This document shows positions 12,701 to 24,424 of a stretch of 64,000 nucleotides of DNA, in pieces (within the stretch, counting starts at the first letter, position 1; each line of letters begins with the position of its first letter). The translations under genes were made by a program, and so were the position numbers. The stretch lies in NCBI GenBank assembly GCA_019915135.1, contig JAHLMK010000017.1, positions 124,001 to 188,000 of the forward strand. Direction: 5' to 3'. The notes beneath the pieces were generated by a model. The model ran no database searches. It saw only the letters and a program-made list of their open reading frames with translations, and was not told the DNA's origin. Source of the stretch: Strobilurus pachycystidiatus. Taxonomy: Eukaryota; Basidiomycota; Agaricomycetes; Agaricales; Physalacriaceae.

Positions 12701-14413
12701 CAATTCGGCTCGCTTGTCCTCGTCCTCAAGATTTAAGGTCAAGATTGGCGTAGTCAATGATGTGTGTTTCGTGAGCGTTGGTGTTTCCGTCCCTGCGCGA
12801 GAAGAGGTACAAATGACGCTGTCAGTTTTGGATCTCTTATTATACGCAGCGCGTTGAGGAGTAGCAGAAGGGTCATGCAGGTCCAAAGCAGTAGAAGTAG
12901 TCCCCAGGTGAGAAAGTTCACCTTGGAAATCGTTCAGGATGATGCTCAACGTGGAGTCGTCGCCGGACATCCGCTTTGTGAGCGGCGGTTGCGAGGAAGA
13001 CGCGAGGGATGCTGCCAGGGCCTTCTTTAACTCGACGTCGCCAACGCTCATGCTTCGCCGTTTTCCAAACGTGCCCGTCGTTTCGGCCGATTTGCTTCTG
13101 GTGATTTTCTGTGGTAAAGGTGGCCCCAGTTTCTCCACAAGAACTATCGAATGGTCATCGTCAATGTCGCCCACCGGCTGGTCCATGATAGGAGGAAGAG
13201 GTTTGCTGAGAGATGTCTGAGAAACGGCCGGCGTCAGCTCGTTTGGCGGGGTCGAGAAAACGTCGGCTATAGGAGAGGAGGATGGGCCGGGTGAGCGTCG
13301 CTGATATTCAGAGGGAACAGGCGGGACGGGAGGAGCAAATGCGTGAAAGAGTGAAGAAGAGTGGCTGCTGGCGTCCGTTTTCTGTATGCAACAGGTTGGA
13401 AGGACACACAAGGCGAGTAGATAGTACGTACGGATCGTTCTCTTGACGTGCCTTGCCCGAGCATCTTGCCCAGGAAGGCGCTCGTCTTGGCCCGCACCGA
13501 GGACTTCGCCGGCTGGAATGTCATCAGTCAGACATGGGGTAGAAACTATCTTATAGATTGTTACCTTCGGAGTGCCGTTCTCCATGGGGCGAGGGCTCCA
13601 GTCGGCGCCGGCGTCTACAGGGAGGGCGCGTTGCAGTTTGTTTTTCTTTGCAGCCGGCGTGGAGGGTGAAGACGACACCGTCGTCGATGAGCGCTGGCGG
13701 TTGCCGCTGGAAGGGCGATCGGGTAAGGGAGGAGGAGACTCGCGTCGTTTCTCGAGCTTGTGGTGGGCGCCGATAGGCACTCCCCTTTCCTTGGATTTAC
13801 GAAGAAGTGTGGCCAGGTCGGGACTGGAGGAGGTCCCTGGTGATCGATACATGGACCGCCGCTTGACTTGGTGCTCGTTGTCGGCGCCGTCGCCAAAAAC
13901 GTCGCCCGAAGACGACGAGGACGACGGTGGACGGGTGACGCGCACTGACGATGATGGCTCTCCTGCAGGAGACGGGCTGGGAGGCACGAGTGAGGGTGTG
14001 GCAGGTTGTGTCGACTGTGCCGGCGTGCGAGCTATATGAAATCTGCCTGCAGGTCCTGGGCTGTCCATCCCGAGGGAGTTCACGTCTACGCTGTCTTTGA
14101 GCAACACTGTCCCCTCGGCCCGCAACGCTTCCTCGAAGTCCAGGTCGGTACGCGATGTCCGTTTGTTCCGCATGCCGTTCATATCTGAGCCTACGGGCTG
14201 CAGGCCGTTTGGGAAAGAAGAGGGCGGTAGCTGCGACCGCGACGGGGCATGTTGTCGAAATAGTGAGGCCAGGGTGGATGATGGGCAAGTGCTCAGATAG
14301 AGCCTTGCCAAACGCTCGTCGTGTGGATGTGGTAGCCAGTACAAAGTGCGCGTGACGTCCCATTGGCTCTTGGCTGAAGGCTGCCGATCATCATTCTTTT
14401 CAGATTCTTTCAT
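9751..14413 (-). CDS. Sec7-domain ARF guanine-nucleotide exchange factor with PH domain
   Basis: Predicted to load GTP on Arf GTPases at membranes. The N-terminal half (14413 to about 12470) is long, Ser/Pro-rich and probably disordered. The Sec7 domain spans about 12390-11770: motif FDFSGLRLDLAFR, the helix with the invariant glutamate (LKGETQQVDRILEEFSRRY, about 11990-12045) and the LLLLNTDLHVADLQTRM motif (11815-11880). A PH domain follows (about 11100-10530, split by an insert), then a helical C-terminus ending DDEE at 9751. Sec7 followed by PH with a long N-terminus is the layout of Yel1/EFA6-type GEFs, which regulate plasma-membrane Arf and polarity. I took the ATG at 14413; a second candidate is at 14187 (MNGMRNKR). 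Several short introns are needed. Confidence 0.85.
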
Positions 14414-14691
14414 TTGTAGTTGTCCTAGATCCCTACTTGTAATAGGAATAGCAGCAATAGGAAGTAGTGGGACAGAACAAGCACATGTATGAGCAAGAGA
14501 CAGTAATAGTACATCTACCGGTAAACAAGCAAGTAGTGCTTGGAGGTGTATCGCTCGTAACGATGAAGACGAAAAAGCTAGACATATCGTAAAACAAAAT
14601 ATACCAATAATAATCATGGTGCTCGCAGTACATTACATCCCTTTACGGGAGGGTGTCATTTGCAAGCTGGTTGAAGTCCGTCGCTGTCTCT

Positions 14692-17600
14692 TCATGGCAA
14701 GTCCTGCCACAGGAGCAGCAGCTCCCGTTCCTCGTCCGGCGGGCGCGCGCGTAACTGGTCCAGGAGCCATGCCATTAGATGAGGATCGCGGACGTGTAGT
14801 CGACGAAGAGGCAATCTTCGTGAGTCCGGAGCCACCCTTGCGCGAGCCACTGGCGGGGGCGCCAGAGGCTCGGTTTCTGTAAAAGTGTGAGAAATGATCT
14901 CCTCCTTGCTTTCACCGTGCACGACGTACCTCTTCTTGATAACGTCCGTCTTCAGCGACAGGGGACGAACAACGCCATGGAGTTTCTGAATCCAGGTCAG
15001 TCGGGGGTAAATACACTCAAGCCACCAAAACAACTCACATAGAACAATCCGCAAGCATTGCCTGTTGGATAGGTTCATCAGTAAGGCTCAAGATAGATTG
15101 AAAACGACACCATACAAAGAGGCTGTCCTTCAGGGTCCCGGCGCCATAACGGCGTATTCGTGGTCTGACAGTTGGTGCAAAGTGTGGGCGAATCACCATC
15201 TCCCTTGCCATCGTCATTAGCACTTTCCGATAGATCAGGAGTGCTCGTCGAAGACCTCAGACCGCCCAGTCTCGGTGAAGTAACACTGCTCGGCAGTGAT
15301 TGCTTTCGACTGTGCTCAATACCCCGCAGAGAAACATATTTCCTTCCGCTGCTCCTTAAAGCTTCTGCTGCTCCTTCCGCTGATGGTGGCGTCGAGGCGT
15401 TGGAAACGTTGTATGGCTCGGGTGAGGCGTTGGAGCTCGATCCAACGCCATTCCAACCATCACTGGAAGGACTGGCATGGAAGGACGCATAAGAGTCTCC
15501 GACGTTCAGGATCTGAGTGGGATCCACATGCGTATACGGGTTCTGTGACATGGTTCCAGGCCCGTCCATGTTCGGATAGACCATCCGCATGAAGTCCAAG
15601 GATCCGGTCTCATAGTTGTCCCCCATTGCGACAGAAGCAGCAGCCATGCCCTCAGATGACCCGACAGAACTAGGCTGAAAGGCGCTACCGCTAAGCGAAG
15701 ACCTCGCAGAACTGTGGTAGCGTCTTTCTGCCGCAGTGGTTCCTTCTGCTGAAGGCAGGAGCGTTGGGAACTCACCCGAAGACTGGTTCACGTCGAACAT
15801 ACCACCCTCATAAGAACCAAAGGAGAAGTTGAACGACGACGAAGGGAATGAACTGGAGGGCTCGAAGTTGGACTCTCCGTTCTCCCCAGCCATACGAGGA
15901 TGAGACATGGACATCGAGAGGCCATCCACATCCGATGGATCTGCACGAAGCATACTCTCAGCATGGGGAGAGTCAGCAGGCCGCTTCATTCCTAAAAGGC
16001 GATCTGCAGAGAGAGGTTTCCCATTGACTTGATGGCGTCCACTCAGGCCTGCCAAGATACCATCCTTGCTAACGGTATGGTCAAAGCTCGTCTTTCGAAC
16101 ATGCCTTGGGAATGAGCGGCTATCGGGAGAGTGTGTGTTGGTGGGCGCAGCGCGAGGAAGGCCATGTAGCCCGAATGATGGCAGCGATGAGGGTCCCAAG
16201 GCTGGGGAGTTGAAGCTAGCAGAGAATTGGCCGTCGTTCAGATAATGAGAGTCAGACTCCTCTTCATATACGGAAGGAAGTTCAGTGCGGGACTGAGGGG
16301 GACTTCGTCTAGTCGCAGAGAGCATGGAAGCACCGGAAGAGGGCAGTTTCGAAGATGGGAGCTTGAACGTATCGGCAGCTATAGAGCCCTGGGTCGGCTG
16401 ACCAAGGGAAGGAAATGTATATCGAGATTCAAACCCCTGCATGCCATCAAAGTTGTCTAAAGGTTCTGGGGGCCTTGAGCGGGAACGACTCGTTGGGCGC
16501 CAGTCCATGGAGATGCGGGAGCGGGACCGACTCATTGCCCGCCAATCCATGGGAATGACGCTAAGAGGGGTCGTCAGTCGAGACGATAAGGAGATATAGA
16601 TAGACCACGCACTCATCATCATCCTGGGTCTCTCCATCTTGGTTAGAGCCATCGAAGCCGACCACTCGAACTTTCGCCTTGCCTTTGTCAATGCGTCGGC
16701 CTCTCTCATCGGCGTCTTTGGACTCAACCGAAGGAAGAGAAGTCGAGAGTATAGCAGAAGGCGAAGCGGCCTCGGGCTTCACTGTAACAGTAGCAGCCAT
16801 CGTCTCTTTCGCTTCACGCTCCTCTTCTTCCTTCTTCTTCTTCAGAGCCAGCGCCATCATTCTCCAGGTAAGATTCTCCATCCGTTGCGCGTGAGGCAAG
16901 CCAGCTTTCGCGCGGGCATACATCTTCCAGACCTGAGTTGCAAGCGGATCGTCTTTCGCCAGTTGTTCGGGGTCGTTCTCTGGGAGAGTGGCCGGCATGA
17001 GGTCTGGTGAGCCTGACATGGGCGGGGACGTGAACGGACTTGTGGGGTGAGACGGAGTGAACATGTCATCAGAAAGCAAGTCGGTGAATAAAGCCGACTT
17101 GGTATCAGAAGGCGAGGTGGGGGATACAGGGGATAGGGTGAAAGTTGAACGGCTTGACGAAGGAGGGCCTGTTACAAGAGACAGTGGGGCTCGGTTTAGC
17201 GCTTCGTGCATTGCAGAGGCTGCCGGGCTGTGGAGGCCGGAGACATCCAGAGGGAAGGGGGTAGTCCCGTATATGAACGCTCACCTGGATATGCGAGGCC
17301 CGAGTCGTGGGGCGAGTGGGATGCTGAGTCGAATCCGGAAGATGACGCAGAGGCGGAGGAGCGCCCTATGGGCACCGCGTTGGCAAGAACGTTGCGGCCG
17401 CCTGCACGACGGCGTTCATCACCGCCAGAGAAGTTGGGATGTCTGGGCGCATTGTCCGAGCGTGGCTTGGAGGGGAACGGAGTGGATCCGGGCGCAGGCT
17501 TGCCACTGTGATGTATATTGTTGGACGATGCTGAAGAGCGTGGGATAGGCGGACGGGACGGAAGGTTGGATGGTGGTGTATACGAAACAGAGGCTTCAGG

Positions 17601-18107
17601 CCATTGGCCGGTAGCACTTGGCTGCCCCGTGACATCGATATTGGGCAGATGTTGGCGCGAGTTGGAGGAAGAGGTGTAATTAGCGTGGAAGGAGCTGGCA
17701 GGAAGACTCGCAGAATGACCCGGAATTGGGGGCGATATGGGACCCAGGACGCCGTTGGCTGCTAGCGTCGCAAAGACGGTAGGATTGAGCGGTGCAGAGA
17801 ATATATTGCCCCATTCTGCCGGTATTGTCCGCTCAGAAGTGGCATGGTCCGCCTGTCCCATGGCGCTGCGAGGCATCATAAAGTGGGAGCTGGGTTGGAT
17901 TTGCGCTAGGGGCGCATTGGTAGCCCAGGGTGAGGAATGAGCCGAGTGTGCAAGTGAGCCAGGATGAGGACTGTGGTCAGATGCACTGGATAGGGACGGA
18001 TGGGAGTTTGGGATGGCCGTATTTACAGTCGGTCGACTCGCTGGCGACCAAGTGCGGGAAAAGGAGGAGTCCATAAAACCTCTCATCGACGAGGAAGGTG
18101 GCTCCAT
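14692..18107 (-). CDS. areA: GATA zinc-finger transcription factor, AreA/NIT2 type
   Basis: Major nitrogen regulators of fungi bind HGATAR sites and activate permeases and catabolic genes when preferred nitrogen is scarce. Two diagnostic parts are present. One is the fungal nitrogen-regulator N-terminal block (VWKMYARAKAGLPHAQRM..LTWRMM, about 16960-16850, DUF1752-like). The other is a single C-x2-C-x17-C-x2-C GATA finger (CTNCQTTNTPLWRR ... CNACGLFYKLHG, about 15185-14970) followed by KTDVIKKRNR. The finger is split by two introns (15062-15115 and 14986-15038) that leave a 23-nt microexon. The rest is Ser/Pro-rich. The short C-terminus ends WQDLP. Start at 18107 (MEPPSSSMRG); an internal ATG is 21 bp further in. 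It is nuclear and probably the nitrogen-metabolite-repression activator. Confidence 0.9.
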
Positions 18108-19357
18108 CGACGAAGGCTGCGGTTCAAGGGGTCAACAAGCAGCTCTGGCTGGAGGTGGATGGATGTTAACCAGAATAGTACCCGGCAAAAGGCCGTCCCG
18201 GACGCAATTGTGCTGGGCGACTCGGCGGGTGCAGGCGACTCGACGGCGGCGGCGACGACCAGAAAAGGGCGGCGACGGAGGGAGCGGCGAGAGGACCAGC
18301 GGGTGGGGATGGCGACCGCGACTGGAAACAGCGAATGAGCGTCGAAAGGTAAACGGTTTACATGAATTGATTTTGGATCGCAGATTGATTGAATCTCAAT
18401 CCGGAAGGTTGGTTTACGGTCCGTAGTAGCGGGACCCCCGACACTCCGGAATAACATTGTGGCCCCTGCTTTGCCTTTGGTTATTGCCAGCATCTGATTT
18501 GTCCCGACTCCCGACGCTGCTTCATGATGCATCGGTCAACAGCATGTCGCGGGCTGACGCAGGACTACGGGAGCTGCAGCAGTGTCGCGCCCGTTAGACT
18601 GTCGAACATAACTACCAAACGTTCACTGTCATCTGACAATCCGTTACTGAAGCTGCAGTGTGAACGACTCAAGGTTCCACCTGATGTCGTCCTGAGGGCC
18701 TGAATGGCAATTGCCGGTTGAATCTCATATTCGCGCCTCTCGCACTTTGCCGAATGCCTCTGCTGTGATCGCCAAAAAAAACCAGGTCTGTTGGTGTTGA
18801 CTTGCTCCCGAATCGATGGTCATGTTACCATACTCTGTTACAGTCAGGTTACAGTCGGCATACAGTACGAGGTCTCGCTCGGCGCTCTTTCCCCATCGTA
18901 CGTTTCGCCATTTGGTAACTAGGTTTGCCTCGATGCAACATCCGAGCTCCGAAAGATCGCCTGTACATCGCCACATACAGTATACTTACTCGCCCTCCCG
19001 CCAGTCTGTGCACACCAGCAAACAAAGCCTGGAGGGATTGGAAGACCCGACGTCTTCAACTTGACTTCAAGGCACTAATAGGATGCTTATGTACCTGAAA
19101 GCTTGGAACCCTTGATCCACGAAAAAAAAAATCTCATAGCACTCCTTTCCCAAAGCAGTTTCATATTTCCCTTCCTTTGAGCCGAACCATGTCGTTTCCT
19201 GGTTGTGAAACGATCCTGCTTTCAATGAGAACCCGCTAGCCTTAATTCAACCCCGCAAGCCCCGCCATCGGTTGCGCGCGCCGCGCGCCTCATCATCATC
19301 AGAACGCGTGATTGCAAGATCTGATTTTCATTCACGTGAGGGTATGCGAATTCGTGC

Positions 19358-19421
19358 TTATCGCTGTACTCGTGTAGATCTCGCGTTATCTGAGTGCAAG
19401 AGCACCCACTTATCCGTTATC
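19358..19421 (-). promoter_or_regulatory. Cluster of four GATA-factor motifs
   Basis: TTATC (complement of GATAA) occurs at 19358, 19386, 19410 and 19417. Three of the four match the AreA/NIT2 consensus HGATAR when read on the minus strand; the one at 19410 is preceded by G. The cluster lies about 1.25 kb upstream of the GATA-factor start codon, on the promoter side. Autoregulation is an inference. Confidence 0.4.
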
Positions 19422-19703
19422 TGGGAGGTACTTAAACACCTACACATGCCCATCCAACCTTTCCCTTTTTCCCCTCTTCCCACCCACGGCTCAGGAAAAT
19501 GCGCACGAACGGTCTCAGAGCTTTCACGGCCGGCCGCTGGCCTTCGGGGTCCTCGCTGGGTGCACACGAGTGACGACACGCCTCCAGAATGATTTTCCGT
19601 ACTCTAGTTCCGTTTATTCTTCGTGCCTGGGTATGAATTTTGCCTCGTCTGACTCGTCTGACCGCATCCAAAGTTGCAATAGAGCTACATCTTCGCGGCA
19701 CTT

Positions 19704-20118
19704 CCCTACTATTGATGGATATGTGATTATTACTCACGGAGTGATTATCACTTTGCCATTTCTCACTGGTTTCTTCCCGCAATTGTCCCGTTGATTTGCT
19801 ATATCCTTACAGCTTGTGTGTATCAGTAATTCACCAGAGTATCTAGGCAGGAGACGCGGGGATGCGCACATAATTTACGGTTCAAGTGCAATTATTACTT
19901 CAGGGTCCAATGATATCATCAGGGTTCGCCAGCAACATTCTCGTTCTCTCATTCCACAAATACAGCTTGTATCATCCCCAGAGCTGTTCAGAGTACAGAT
20001 ATGATATAACGCTCTAGACGTGCCAGATAAATGGACGGAGAAAGACGTGAAGACAACCGGAAATGACGAAGTGATAATCACTCCGTGAGTAATAATTGCA
20101 TATCCACTTATAGTAGGG
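19704..20118. mobile_element. Inverted-repeat element, possible MITE remnant
   Basis: Two arms of about 60 bp (19704-19765 and 20057-20118) are imperfect inverted copies. Each begins CCCTACTAT at the outer end and contains a GTGATTATTACTCACGGAGT-type core that is itself nearly palindromic (19723-19751). About 290 bp lies between the arms with no protein similarity. I see no clear target-site duplication at the flanks, so a small non-autonomous DNA transposon is only one explanation. Confidence 0.5.
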
Positions 20119-20398
20119 TCATCTCTCAAGTGCACTAGCCTTGACCATGTTCCACATGCGCATTGAAGCCATCCTGGTGGATCACACTAGGCCGGATGGA
20201 TCTATACCTACCTAGCCGGGGCATCTCCAAATTCTACACCATTGTCCAAATAGCATGCGGATTCCGGAAAATCCCCATAAAAAGCGTACATACACCTGTT
20301 GACGTTGACCGTCGGCCGCATCGCACTTTTCAATTTTGCCTCCGTGGCGGCCGTACCGGAAGCAACGACTTCAACATATAGCCAACGCCTGCCAGCGC

Positions 20399-21920
20399 TC
20401 AAGACGTTTCGCAAGGTTCCGCTGTTTCCGTCATTCCCGTTTTTCCAGCCCCCTCTGGCACTGCCAGACCTTTCTCGTCCATGTGATTTTCGTCCGTTTC
20501 CTTCGTCTGCTCGCCAGACCCAGAGGCTGGAGTAGCCGGTGTGTCGCTCCAGATCCATGCGTCACCTAATTCTCCTCTTACAAGTCCCGTTGTCAAAAAA
20601 GACAGAATACATGCAGGACTCCCCATCTCCATCAGCAAAGGAATGTTCCGAGTGGCAGAAATCTCACCTCAGGTACAGCAATGCAGGTTGCCCTTTTCCG
20701 AAGGCGTGCATGACTGATATCGTTGCCACCAACCCCGAGATGTACGCGCCCAATGCCGCGTGGAAGTAAGGTTTTCTGAAATGCACGTCCGTCTCCTTCA
20801 TAAGGAGCTTCTTCGAAAAGCAGTAATAATCGTAGCGTAGAGCAAGAGAGATGAATAATCCTGGTATGACAACGTCGCCCAGCCCGAGCATTGTATATCC
20901 CTTTGTATCTGTGAATTCAAGAGATTTTGGCCACATCAGCTTAATGGGTGCATCGAGATTCGTCGCAACCTCGACCATCTACGAGAGGTACATCAGAGGA
21001 AACCTACCGATTCGCGAGCAGTAAGCTTACCACCCTCGTTCCGAAGACCCACCAGATATCGTAGAAGAAGAGACCCGAGAGAAGAATGACACCCGTCTTG
21101 AAAGAGTCTATCCGGAGCAGAGACAGCGCGTTATGAGAGAACGACAGGGATAAGATGTCGGTCAGAAGCACAGATTTTCGACTTGCATCAGAAAATGTAT
21201 AGAGACCAGAAACCAGAGTGGAGGCCGGGAGCAGATATAGAGATGGCGTTCTTCCAGACAAAGCAAGTAGCACTGTTGGCATGTCAGATGGGTACACGAT
21301 TCTCGACAGCCGCGGAAGAAGACAGACCGCTGGAATCCGAATGGCGATGGATCTTAAATGTATACTTTTCGAACTTCTGCCAACGTTCCCTTCCCAGAAT
21401 AAAGTGCACCAGAGCGATTGATGACTAGACGACACTTCAGTGAGCCGTCAAGTCCGAAACATGGGACAGACACGTACCCTCCACATGCTCCCCACTCCAG
21501 CGAAGGAGAAGTACCATTGCAACAGATAATTGACCCAGTCCTTAAAATATTTCATGACCAAGAAGAGGCCGAAGAGAGTGATAGATCCAATCTACGCGTT
21601 AATTGCGTCAACAAACGGAGATGCTTGCCGTGCAAGATTATTGAGCTCTTGCCACTGGGAATAGCCACGCATCCTCGGCCGATATTCTTTCAGGAAGCTC
21701 GTCCTCCTCGCTCTCCTCGTCCGAGTCTGCGACGCCTTCCGCATGCTCTCGCTTGGGATTCTATGGGTAGAGCAGCCGACAGATGACTGCCACCGCACAA
21801 AGCATATAGATGAGGCATACGTACAGGTAACGAAGCAAACGATCCTGCGTATATGGACACAGTCGCTAGCGTCAAAAGGCCAGCGTAGGAGGAAAACAGA
21901 TCCCAGTCTGGCTGGCTCAT
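20399..21920 (-). CDS. SPP1: Signal peptide peptidase (intramembrane aspartyl protease)
   Basis: ER-resident presenilin-family protease that cuts leftover signal peptides inside the membrane. All three active-site landmarks are visible: FFYDIWWVFGT (YD motif, about 21040-21070), YTMLGLGDVVIPG (GxGD motif, about 20870-20905) and QPALL (PAL motif, about 20680-20700). The N-terminus has one TM helix (DLFSSYAGLLTLATVSIYAG), then an acidic Glu/Asp-rich loop (SDEESEEDELPER), then the multi-spanning core. The C-terminal tail after the last TM is hydrophilic and rich in Glu, Thr and Gly. Start at 21920 (MSQPDWD). The upstream neighbour, the mannanase, ends only 168 bp away on the same strand. Confidence 0.92.
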
Positions 21921-22087
21921 AGTATGAAGACAGTGATGAGGGTAGCGTGTCAAGTCGCGTTGTCAGGTTGCTGTCAGGCGTCGAATACGTAATTCGTGTA
22001 TACCTCCCGGAAACAGAACTTTTCACCAAAATACTACAGGTACAGATTCAGACTGCGTACGCGAGTGAACAACATGGTAAGTACTGT

Positions 22088-24151
22088 CTACGACCTTGCT
22101 TTCAAGGCCGCGGCATGCGACGTCAGGAGTGGGTACACAGAACCGTCAGGATACTCGGCATATCCGTCATTGGGGGAATCGCCTCTGTAAACGGGATCAG
22201 GGAAATACGACAAAGAGAGGGCATTACTCTTACGAGGAAAGATGGGAGCCCGCTTGCCTGCAGAATCGAGTTAGATGAAGGCACATCATGGGGAACATTG
22301 CGCACCAGATGAGATCTCCAGTCAAACCCGAAGAAAGGACTGTCGAGAACCAACCAGTATATACTGAAACTTGGTTACTGGTGACTCCGAACTCTTCAAG
22401 AATCACAGGCTTTCGTGACTATTAGCAAGTAGTTATACGTGCACATGATACACCTACTTTGTTCTTGGAGACCTGCGAGGTGTGGTGGTCAGTTATCCAT
22501 TGTTGACCCCATGAGAGCGAAGGAGATTGGCCCCATCCTTCCTATGATATGGTCAGAGCTCTATCTTTGTTAGGTCCAGTGGAGACCTTACAGGGTACAA
22601 CTAATACAACCATGGCAATCGTCAGTCATCCTCCTAGACAGACCTTGGATCACTTACATGGAAGGTTCCGAAGTCGATGGAGGAGATTGCCAGATTGGCA
22701 TCGAAGTCAATACCCTCGGAGCCTCTATCAGGGATATGTCATTGACACAGAATTGTACGGCAGCGGGGTTCGATGCATACTGGTAAGGATATGAGGAACT
22801 TGATGGTTGATTGAAGAATCCTTCGTCTCCAAGGCCCACCAGGTGGTTGGAGTCGATTGACTTGATATAAGACGAGATGGTCGTAGCCCAGGTCGTGATA
22901 GTCGTGGTGTTGCAAGTGCCGACGGCTCTGGAACAAGGTGAGGTTGTTGGCCTTCGTGCGAGGGTTTGGCTTACGCAGTGCTACCGCTACACCTCGGCTC
23001 GTTGGCCAACTCCCAAGCCAGGATGCCCGGCTCACTCACATATCGAGACACGAAGGCCTTCACATAGTTTTTGTACGCGTTCTGGGAAAATATGAGACTT
23101 TTGCATCAAAGAACATCGGGCCATGCTCACAATGACATTACTGTTGGTGTCTGCAAACTAAGTTGAGTCCTTGCATCAGAAAGCAGCAATGAATACACTC
23201 ACAAAACACGTTGTGCCCTTGGCCCGAACCGACAATCTGCTTCGTGTAGACATCCATTCCTCCGTAGTCCGACCTATCGTGGCGTTGTGAGTTAGACAGA
23301 GATGGGTATATAATAACATCAAGACAGACCAGTTGTTAGTCCTAGATGAAAGTTCTCGTTAGCATGGTAATGGTAAGGCGGCAAGCACACTGATACGAAC
23401 AAAGCAACAATAAGCCTCAGTCCGTGAGATTTTGCACTAGCGACAATGTTGTCTTCCAAAGTTGTTAATACCGGAACAGATTCACTGCAGGAGTACTCAC
23501 CGAAGTTTCCAAGTCCGGTTGAACCATAGTTGACCGTTGGGGTGCTCCCTGACCAACTCTGATAGTAAATTCCACTGGCGCTCGTGACCTCGTTGAAACC
23601 CCTTCACAGACAAAATGAGCCACAGCGTTTTCCGCACAGTTTGATTGGTACGAACCATGTGCGAACAACAGTGGCGCCTGTAGCTGCTATGTCGGCGAAG
23701 GTCTTATCAATGTCGGTGGAGCTTAAGCCTATGAGGCCAACCCAGTAGGAGTTAGACCTTCAATGTCCTCGTCAGTCTGAGGTTCGGTGCGCAGCAGTCT
23801 ACTGACCCCACGACCGTGAACTTCGAGCCATTCAGGGTGAAGCCGGTACCAGATGTTTTCACGAAGCCCGTGGCAGTTGACCCCGAGCTAGTAGTTGTCG
23901 TTGTAGCTGCTGTTGTCCCCCCCGATCCGACTTGGCACTGGTAGTAGTAATCGTTGATATACACGCAAGTCAAGCCCGAAGCGCACGCTAAGCCAAGAAA
24001 TTAGTGGCGTTCACAGATTGATCGATGTGAGAGTGCACATACTCGTCTCGCCAGTGTAATTTATGCCGCCACATTGGCCCCACTCAGGCACTGTCGCGAG
24101 GACAGGCCGCAGCGCGATGGCGAGAGACAAGAGACCTACAGAAAGCAACAT
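22088..24151 (-). CDS. Secreted endo-beta-1,4-mannanase, CBM1-GH5 subfamily 7
   Basis: Extracellular enzyme that cleaves mannan and glucomannan chains. Order: signal peptide ([19 protein letters not shown]), N-terminal CBM1 (WGQCGG ... [17 protein letters not shown]), Thr/Ser/Gly linker, then the GH5 catalytic barrel. The acid/base glutamate lies in WELANEPRC (about 22991-23015) and the nucleophile in [11 protein letters not shown] (about 22385-22412). Other family marks are WGFNEV, the [14 protein letters not shown] strand, and the ending [30 protein letters not shown]. It is broken by about a dozen ~50-nt introns; the last two junctions were checked and restore [24 protein letters not shown] box lies about 45 bp upstream of the start codon. 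The sequence upstream is duplicated (next entry). Confidence 0.92.
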
Positions 24152-24192
24152 AATTGAGGGCCACTGGTGACCGAAAGCGAGTAGAATCCCGT

Positions 24193-24198
24193 TTTATA
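24193..24198 (-). promoter_or_regulatory. TATA box of the mannanase gene
   Basis: TATAAA on the minus strand inside GCTTATAAAACGGG, about 42-47 bp before the mannanase start codon. The corresponding position of the upstream ghost copy (about 24531-24540) reads GTTATGAG instead, so the box is lost there. Confidence 0.6.
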
Positions 24199-24424
24199 AG
24201 CAGGGCGTTTGGCCCTCATCCTCGGCGTTATCCAAAGTGTCTCGCAGGCTGGTGATTGTGCGAAGTCGCCCCGAAAAGACTTTCCCGTAGCGCATGATCG
24301 CCTGCGAACATTATCCGAGCGTAGGCGAGTAGCAAGAGCAAGGCCCACTAGGATATTTTTATACTTTTGACCCTCGTGATGAGCCCTGTGTTCGTTCCAG
24401 CATGCGCGCTGACTCTGGAGAGAG

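Larger units (their letters stand above)
18108..20398. other. Long intergenic/promoter region upstream of the GATA factor
   Basis: About 2.3 kb between the GATA-factor start and the 3' end of the signal peptide peptidase gene. No open frame here has a recognisable domain. Visible features are CACGTG at 19333-19338, four TTATC motifs in 64 bp (separate entry), and an inverted-repeat element at 19704-20118. The region is GC-skewed and irregular, as expected of a long regulatory region. Confidence 0.5.

Noticed and set aside
13500..14360. Several long plus-strand frames opposite the ARF-GEF N-terminus
   Set aside because: They are low-complexity mirror readings of a Ser/Pro-rich exon with no domain.
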